NCBI GenBank assembly: GCA_022572105.1
Contig: JACZWN010000113.1
Location: 1-10,968 of the forward strand
Source: Pseudomonadota bacterium
GTDB lineage: Bacteria; Pseudomonadota; Alphaproteobacteria; Kiloniellales; J153
DNA length: 10,968 nucleotides
Reading direction: 5' to 3'
Shown: positions 6,322 to 10,968 of the stretch, piece by piece
How positions within the stretch are numbered: position 1 is the stretch's first letter
How the letters are laid out: each line of letters opens with the position of its first letter
Program-made: the position numbers and the translations under genes
Notes under the pieces: model-generated
What the model saw: the letters and a program-made list of their open reading frames with translations, nothing else
Told to the model about the DNA's origin: nothing
The model's database searches: none

Positions 6322-8615
6322 CAAAATTGCGTTCCGAAGCTAAAGCTCAGCAGTTCGTTCTTATCGAAGCTTTCATCGATCACCGCAAATCCGAGATCGA
6401 GGATGATCAGACCTAAGAACGGCGATTTCCAGGTTATGCCGGTACCCACGGATATGCGCGGCGTGTTCTCGTCGAGTACGTCGGCGTTGGTTTTATCCAG
6501 ATCCCAGGCCGAACAAATGTCGCTGAAGATCCGGCCGCGGATGTCGAACTCCTCGGACAGGCCCAGCGGGAATGCCAACTCGAGGGTGCCGGTGTAGAAA
6601 TTCTTGCCGCCCAATGGGTCTCCGGTGGGCCCATCGCGCGGCCCAACGCCGGTAAACGCGAAGCCTCGACAGTTGCCGCCACCGATGAAATTCCGATCGC
6701 TAATCCGGGTATCCTTGCCGAGCCCCATGATGTTGCCGACCTCGGCATCCACGCTGACCGTCCAATCTTCGGCGATCGGAAAGTGGTACTGGCCGCCCAC
6801 CGAGGACTTCAGAAAGAACACGTCCCCGCCGAGACCCGCCACTTCGTTGCGCAAGCGAAGCAACAGGCCCTCGCGCGGATCGAAGCGGTTGTCCCGCGTG
6901 TCCCAACGCAACTCGTGAGAGAGCGAGGATTCCAGGAAGCTGCCTGCCTGGTCCTGGATCAAGAGCGGGGCGTCCGCGTCGATATTGGTGATTTCCAGGT
7001 TCTCAAGGTTGTAGCGCAGAATGTGACGCAGGTTTTCGTTGTAGTTGAACCCGGTTCGCAGCGAAGCGCCGGTGCGCTCCTCATCGAACGAGCGCTCGTC
7101 GTCGTTGCTTTCGATCCGAAACACGTCGAACCCCGCCGCCACGTTGCGCCCCAGAAAGTAGGGCTCGGTGAAGCTCAGGTCGATCTGCGACTGCACGAAC
7201 GAGAGCGTGAAACCGAGCCTCAGGTCCAGACCGCGCCCGAGCAGGTTGTGTTCGCGGATTTCGACACGGGTGAACGGCCCGACCGTGGTTTTAAAGCCGC
7301 CCCCCAAGGACAGTTTGCCCGTCGGTTGCTCTTCCACTTCGACGGTGACGATGGTCTTGTCGGGAACGCTGCCCGGCTGGGTTTCCACATCGACCGTCCC
7401 GAAGAACCCGAGGTTTCGGATGCGCTGGCGCGAGCGGAGCAGCTTGGCTCTGTTGAAGGCATCGCCTTCGACCAGGCGGAACTCGCGCCGGATCACCCGG
7501 TCCAGGGTGCGCTCGTTGCCCTGGATGTCGATCCGCTCGACGAAGACCTTCGGCCCCTCCTGGATCTCGAAGGTTATATGGATGAGCCGGTTCTCCAGGT
7601 CGCGCTCGGCGCGTGGGCGAATGTCGACGAAGGCGTAGCCCAAATTTTCGACGATCTCGGTCAGGTCGTCGATCGTCTTTTCGACCAGTCCGGCGTCGTA
7701 CCACTCGCCTTCCTCGGCGCGCAGGTCCCCGCGCAGGCTCTCCGGATCCAATTTGGGCAGCGTGGTGGAGACGTTGATGTTTCCGAATTTCTGGCGCTCG
7801 CCTTCCTCGACCGTAAAGGTGACGATGAAACCTTCGCGATCGGGCAGGAGTTCCGCCACGACCGAGACCACGCGAAAGTCGGCGTAGCCCTCCCTCAAGT
7901 AGAAGCGGCGCAAGAGGTCCCGATCGAACGTCAAACGATCCGGATCGTAGGTGTCGGTCGAGGTGAAGATCTTCCAAAAGGCGGTCTCGGACGTGGTGAT
8001 CTCGTCGCGCAGGCTCGAGTCCGAAAAGGCCCGGTTGCCGATGAAGTTGACCGACTGGATCGTGGTCAAGGGGCCCTCGTTGATCTCGAAGACCAAATCG
8101 ACCCGATTCTGCACCAACTGGATGACCTTCGGCTCGACGGTCGCCGCATAGCGGCCCGACCTGCGATAAATCTCGAGCAGCCGCTGGGTATCGCTCTGCG
8201 CCTTGGTCCGGGTAAACACCACGCGCGGGCGCAGGGTCACCTCGCCCGCAAGGGTATCGTCGTCGAGGCGGTTGTTTCCCTCGAAGGCGAGGCGATTGAT
8301 GATCGGGTTCTCGACCACGGTCACGATCAGCGCGGCGCCCTCGCGGCGCAAGGTAACATCGGCGAACAGGCCCGTGCTGAACAAGTTCTTGAGCGACTTG
8401 TCGAGACGCAGAGGATCGAACGGATCCCCCGGATTGACGCGCATGTAGGAGCGGACCGTTTCCGGCTCGATCCGCTGCGTGCCCTCGATGCGTATCTCCC
8501 GGATGATTCCCCCCGACATGAGCGACTGCGCCCATCCCGGCTCCCATGGGCCGGAAACCAGGCACAGCGCCAGCAAAACGCCGACGGCCGAGAATCGTCC
8601 CCTTCCCCTAAGCAA
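6321..8615 (-). CDS. bamA: Outer membrane protein assembly factor BamA (Omp85)
   Basis: BamA is the essential core of the BAM complex, which folds and inserts beta-barrel proteins into the outer membrane. The 764 residues comprise a signal peptide (hydrophobic segment about 9-22, predicted cleavage after Ala29), five POTRA domains (about 36-103, 104-180, 183-271, 274-353, 356-429) and a 16-strand barrel (about 430-764). The loop 6 hallmark RGF is at 650-652, preceded by Cys instead of the usual Val or Leu. The protein ends in Phe (GTQF), as the outer-membrane beta signal requires. The start is TTG at 8615-8613. An in-frame TGA three codons upstream (8624-8622) excludes a longer form, and the first internal ATG (codon 33) would lose the signal peptide. 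A GGGGGTGA stretch 9 bases upstream may bind the ribosome. Only two cysteines remain in the mature protein (649 and 701). Confidence 0.97.
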   Translation of the reverse strand: MLRGRGRFSAVGVLLALCLVSGPWEPGWAQSLMSGGIIREIRIEGTQRIEPETVRSYMRVNPGDPFDPLRLDKSLKNLFSTGLFADVTLRREGAALIVTVVENPIINRLAFEGNNRLDDDTLAGEVTLRPRVVFTRTKAQSDTQRLLEIYRRSGRYAATVEPKVIQLVQNRVDLVFEINEGPLTTIQSVNFIGNRAFSDSSLRDEITTSETAFWKIFTSTDTYDPDRLTFDRDLLRRFYLREGYADFRVVSVVAELLPDREGFIVTFTVEEGERQKFGNINVSTTLPKLDPESLRGDLRAEEGEWYDAGLVEKTIDDLTEIVENLGYAFVDIRPRAERDLENRLIHITFEIQEGPKVFVERIDIQGNERTLDRVIRREFRLVEGDAFNRAKLLRSRQRIRNLGFFGTVDVETQPGSVPDKTIVTVEVEEQPTGKLSLGGGFKTTVGPFTRVEIREHNLLGRGLDLRLGFTLSFVQSQIDLSFTEPYFLGRNVAAGFDVFRIESNDDERSFDEERTGASLRTGFNYNENLRHILRYNLENLEITNIDADAPLLIQDQAGSFLESSLSHELRWDTRDNRFDPREGLLLRLRNEVAGLGGDVFFLKSSVGGQYHFPIAEDWTVSVDAEVGNIMGLGKDTRISDRNFIGGGNCRGFAFTGVGPRDGPTGDPLGGKNFYTGTLELAFPLGLSEEFDIRGRIFSDICSAWDLDKTNADVLDENTPRISVGTGITWKSPFLGLIILDLGFAVIDESFDKNELLSFSFGTQF

Positions 8616-8629
8616 GCCTCGTCACCCCC
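8616..8629 (-). promoter_or_regulatory. Ribosome binding region that fixes the bamA TTG start
   Basis: Read on the minus strand, GGGGGTGACGAGGC directly precedes the TTG at 8615. GGGGGTGA resembles the anti-Shine-Dalgarno complement, with 9 bases between its G run and the start codon. The closer GAGG lies only one base from the TTG, too near to serve well. The TGA inside this stretch (8624-8622) is in frame with bamA, so translation cannot begin further upstream. Confidence 0.5.
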
Positions 8630-8690
8630 AATACCGCTCGCGCAGGACGGCCGGCTCCCGGATGAACCCGCGAACCCCCCGTCACGACCC
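8616..8690 (-). other. 75-base gap between rseP and bamA
   Basis: The spacer between the rseP stop and the bamA TTG is GC-rich. Apart from the bamA ribosome binding region I see no convincing -35/-10 pair and no terminator-like hairpin with a T run. It is long enough for a small regulatory element, but bamA is most simply read as continuing the rseP transcript. Confidence 0.4.
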
Positions 8691-9812
8691 TCAAGTCGCC
8701 AGTCTTTTGATAAAGTCGAAGACCTCCATCTGAATCAAGTCGTTCAAGGTCACAAAGAGCATCAGGCTGACGACCAAGGCGATGCCGATGCGAAACCCGA
8801 ATTCCTGGGCGCGCTCGCCGAGCGGGCGGCCGCGCACGAACTCGATGGCGTAAAAAAGCAGATGACCGCCGTCCAGCATCGGAATCGGGAACAGATTGAT
8901 CAGGCCCAGCGTGACCGACAGCATCACCATGAAACCAAGCGTCGGCACGAGGCCTGCCTCGGCCACCAGTCCCGACATCTGCGCGATGCGCAGAGGTCCG
9001 CCCAATTCGTCGGCGCTGCGCATGCCGATGATGATTTCGCCGATCGCTTCCAGCGTCGCCCGCGAGAGGAAGAGAATTTCGTCGCCCGCGCGCCACAGGG
9101 ATTCGACGAAGCCGTGCCGCACGTATTCGACCCCGCCGCGCGATATTCCCAGCAACCCGATCTTACGGTGCATTCCGAAGTTGTTGGTCTGTTCGCTGAG
9201 CCTGGGGACCGCGGTCAAGACGACCCGCTCGCCATTCCGGAGCACCACGACCTCGAGCGGCACGTTCGGGTTCGGCTGAACGATGCGCTGCACCTCCTCG
9301 AAACGCTCGATGGCGGCTCCGTTCAATTCGAGGATCAGGTCGCCCGCAAGAATGCCGGCCGCTTCGGCCGCGCTCTCGGGCATCACCTGGCCGACCTCCG
9401 GCGGCGTGAACCGCTGTCCGACGGTGATGAAAAGCCCGACCAGAATGACCCAAGCGAACAGGAAGTTGGCCAAGGGCCCGGCGACTACGATCCAGGACCG
9501 TTGACCGAGGCGTTTGGTATGGAACGAAACCGCGCGCTCTTCCTCGCTGAGTTCGGCGATGTCCCCCGAGGGCTGGCTCGCCGCATTGGCGTCGCCGAAC
9601 ATCTTGATGTAACCGCCGAGGGGAATGACGCTGAATTTCCAGCGGGTTTTGGCCCGATCGGTCCAGCCGAAAATTTCCTTGCCGAAGCCGATGGAGAAGG
9701 TCTCGACCCGCACGCCGTTGCGCCGCGCGACCAGAAAATGACCCATCTCGTGCACGAAGACGAGCACGGTCAGGATAACCAAAAAGGCCAGAACGGAGGT
9801 GATGAACTCCAT
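8691..9812 (-). CDS. rseP: Site-2 intramembrane zinc metalloprotease RseP
   Basis: RseP is an inner-membrane S2P protease (peptidase M50) that cuts transmembrane anti-sigma factors, and in many bacteria remnant signal peptides, so it links envelope damage to gene control. The protein has 373 residues. The zinc site HExxH is at 21-25 (HEMGH) in the first membrane helix and the third ligand motif is LDGG, with Asp314, in the third. Other membrane segments are about 107-130 and 341-357. The conserved GFG (42-44) and GGYIKMFG (66-73) segments are present. One PDZ domain is visible (about 138-205), versus two in the 450-residue E. coli protein; short single-PDZ forms are common in alphaproteobacteria. 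The ATG places HExxH at the usual distance from the N-terminus. No strong Shine-Dalgarno sequence precedes it. Its substrate here is unknown: no anti-sigma gene is in the window. Confidence 0.97.
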   Translation of the reverse strand: MEFITSVLAFLVILTVLVFVHEMGHFLVARRNGVRVETFSIGFGKEIFGWTDRAKTRWKFSVIPLGGYIKMFGDANAASQPSGDIAELSEEERAVSFHTKRLGQRSWIVVAGPLANFLFAWVILVGLFITVGQRFTPPEVGQVMPESAAEAAGILAGDLILELNGAAIERFEEVQRIVQPNPNVPLEVVVLRNGERVVLTAVPRLSEQTNNFGMHRKIGLLGISRGGVEYVRHGFVESLWRAGDEILFLSRATLEAIGEIIIGMRSADELGGPLRIAQMSGLVAEAGLVPTLGFMVMLSVTLGLINLFPIPMLDGGHLLFYAIEFVRGRPLGERAQEFGFRIGIALVVSLMLFVTLNDLIQMEVFDFIKRLAT

Positions 9813-9856
9813 GGTCTAAGCATCCACTTTGCTGTGAGGTCGCAAGGCTATGGCAC

Positions 9857-9886
9857 AATCTAGCTCGTAATTTCAACCACGAGCAA
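9857..9886 (-). promoter_or_regulatory. Tentative promoter upstream of rseP
   Basis: On the minus strand, TTGCTC (9886-9881) and TAGATT (9862-9857) are 18 bases apart, each a partial match to the sigma-70 consensus. They sit in a relatively AT-rich part of the dxr-rseP gap, about 45 bases before the rseP ATG. An overlapping alternative -35, TTGAAA (9876-9871), has no good partner at 16-18 bases. The gap size (147 bases) argues that rseP and its followers have a promoter of their own, but this exact site is a weak guess. Confidence 0.25.
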
Positions 9887-9912
9887 GGCCCAAAGCACTC
9901 CTCCATGCGCCG

Positions 9913-9940
9913 GATTCAGAGAACAAGAATCAAACGATTC
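9913..9940. repeat. Three clustered GANTC sites, two forming an inverted repeat
   Basis: GATTC (9913-9917), GAATC (9927-9931) and GATTC (9936-9940) lie within 28 bases, 20-47 bases past the dxr stop. The last two form a perfect 5-base inverted repeat around a 4-base loop; two flanking G-U pairs would extend it to 7 pairs in minus-strand RNA, followed by a T-rich stretch (TTGTTCTCT). GANTC is the target of the CcrM DNA methyltransferase in alphaproteobacteria. The element could be a methylation-sensitive control region, a weak dxr terminator, or chance. Confidence 0.4.
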
Positions 9941-9959
9941 CCGGGGCCTTCACGGTATT

Positions 9960-10968
9960 CTAAAGAGACGAGTCGAACAAATCGATGGCAATTCGCCGCG
10001 CCTCGTTATCCACTTGCCAGACATCATCGAGCCCGTTCAAGGGCGCGGCCGACATCCTCTCCAGTGTCCGCTCGACCACCACGGCAATGTCGAGAAAGCC
10101 CAGTCGCCCATCCAGAAACCCTTGCACCGCGACTTCGTTGGCGGCATTCAAAGTAGTGGGGGCCGAACCCCCGGTCTGCAAGGCCTGCCGGGACAGACGC
10201 AGGGCGGGAAAACGCGTGCTGTCGGGCGCTTCAAAGGTGAGTTGACCGATCTCGGCCAAGTCGAGCCGCTCGACCGGAGTGGCCATGCGCTGGGGCCAGG
10301 CGAGCGTATAGGCGATCGGCGTTCGCATGTCGGGCCGACCCATCTGCGCCAGCACCGAGCCATCCGAGTAAGCGACCATGGAATGCACCACCGATTGGGG
10401 ATGGACGAGAATTTCGATCCGGGTCTCGGCCAAGCCGAAAAGGTGATGGGCCTCGATCAACTCGAGGCCCTTGTTCATCATGGTCGCGCTGTCGACCGAG
10501 ATCTTCGCACCCATGTCCCAGTTCGGGTGGGCGATCGCCTGCTCCGGCGTCACCCCGGCCATGGCCGCGCGCGACATGGTGCGGAACGGCCCGCCCGAGG
10601 CGGTCAGGATGATCCGGTCGACCGTGTCCAGGCGGTCGAAATCCAAGACCTGGAATATCGCGTTGTGCTCGGAATCGACGGGCAGCAGCGTCGCGCCGTG
10701 GCGCGCCACCTCGGCGGTCATCAGCGCCCCCGCGCACACCAGGGTCTCCTTGTTGGCGAGCGCCACGATGGCGCCCCGACGGATCGCGGCCAGCGTCGGG
10801 GCGAGGCCGGCCGCGCCGACGATGGCGGCCATGACCCAGTCGGCCGGGCGGGCGGCCGCGTCGGTCACCGCCTGGGCGCCGGCCGCCGTCTCGACGCCGG
10901 TCCCGGACAGCGCATCCTTGAGCTCCCGATAGCGGCTTTCGTCGGCGACCACCGCCAGCTTGGCCCGG
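9960..10968 (-). CDS. dxr: 1-deoxy-D-xylulose 5-phosphate reductoisomerase (5' end outside window)
   Basis: Dxr (IspC) converts 1-deoxy-D-xylulose 5-phosphate to 2-C-methyl-D-erythritol 4-phosphate with NADPH, the committed step of the MEP isoprenoid pathway, in the cytoplasm. The frame is open to the window edge and gives 335 residues; the first visible are RAKLAVVADES, so about 55-65 N-terminal residues with the main NADPH-binding loop lie outside. The GTG at 10952 is internal, not a start. Visible motifs are ANKETLVCAG; the metal-binding VDSEHNAIFQ (Asp and Glu ligands); ASGGPFR; the flexible-loop region HPNWDMGAKISVDSATMMNKGLE with the third metal-ligand glutamate; and HPQSVVHSMV. The C-terminal domain contains APTTLNAANEVAV. 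The stop TAG is at 9962-9960, 147 bases before rseP. dxr upstream of rseP is the standard order and links isoprenoid (undecaprenyl carrier) and envelope assembly genes. Confidence 0.97.
   Translation of the reverse strand, partial: RAKLAVVADESRYRELKDALSGTGVETAAGAQAVTDAAARPADWVMAAIVGAAGLAPTLAAIRRGAIVALANKETLVCAGALMTAEVARHGATLLPVDSEHNAIFQVLDFDRLDTVDRIILTASGGPFRTMSRAAMAGVTPEQAIAHPNWDMGAKISVDSATMMNKGLELIEAHHLFGLAETRIEILVHPQSVVHSMVAYSDGSVLAQMGRPDMRTPIAYTLAWPQRMATPVERLDLAEIGQLTFEAPDSTRFPALRLSRQALQTGGSAPTTLNAANEVAVQGFLDGRLGFLDIAVVVERTLERMSAAPLNGLDDVWQVDNEARRIAIDLFDSSL

Noticed and set aside
6783..9863. An open frame of about 1026 codons on the plus strand opposite bamA and rseP.
   Set aside because: It is antisense to two well-recognised genes. 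Its translation is Arg-, Asp-, Gln- and His-rich, with no recognisable domain, and it crosses two genes and their spacer. Long antisense frames like this are expected from the codon bias of GC-rich genes.
1..10968. Signs of a mobile element, defence system, CRISPR array or other accessory island.
   Set aside because: Every coding region is a recognisable conserved housekeeping gene in an expected order. I saw no integrase, transposase, direct repeats of array type or drop in GC content.

Overview
The window is a stretch of conserved, GC-rich chromosomal DNA that looks like an alphaproteobacterium, most likely of the Rhodospirillales or a related order. Three things support this. The lipid A gene order (rseP, bamA, skp/ompH, lpxD, fabZ, lpxA, lpxI) ends in LpxI rather than LpxH. 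The cluster abuts a gltX-gltA pair. RseP is a short form with one PDZ domain. The assignment rests on gene order and protein character, not on a database search. I see no tRNA, rRNA, CRISPR array, insertion sequence, phage gene or defence island.

Layout. On the plus strand, the 3' part of gltX (glutamyl-tRNA synthetase) runs in from the left edge to 1073. A 126-base gap follows, holding a hairpin and a good sigma-70-like promoter, and then gltA (citrate synthase, 1200-2531). A 91-base convergent gap (2532-2622) separates this from a long minus-strand block. In its direction of transcription (right to left) the block reads: dxr (5' end outside the window, stop at 9960), a 147-base gap, rseP (9812-8691), a 75-base gap, bamA (8615-6321), skp/ompH (6321-5743), lpxD (5734-4697), fabZ (4704-4234), lpxA (4234-3434) and lpxI (3444-2623). 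From bamA to lpxI the genes overlap by 1 to 11 bases or lie 8 bases apart, so they are almost certainly one translationally coupled operon.

How the genes work together. The minus-strand block builds the outer membrane. Dxr makes isoprenoid precursors, which include the undecaprenyl carrier. RseP is an intramembrane protease that in relatives controls the envelope stress response. BamA inserts outer-membrane proteins and Skp chaperones them across the periplasm. LpxA, LpxD and LpxI are three early steps of lipid A synthesis, and FabZ supplies the 3-hydroxyacyl-ACP branch point they draw on. lpxB, which usually follows lpxI in this kind of cluster, is absent; gltA lies there in convergent orientation. 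The plus-strand genes are unrelated housekeeping (translation, TCA cycle).

Overall this is an ordinary housekeeping region. The points worth a second look are modest: the missing lpxB, a TTG start for bamA, an unusual cysteine pair in the BamA barrel, and a cluster of GANTC sites upstream of rseP. I found no evidence of an undescribed system.
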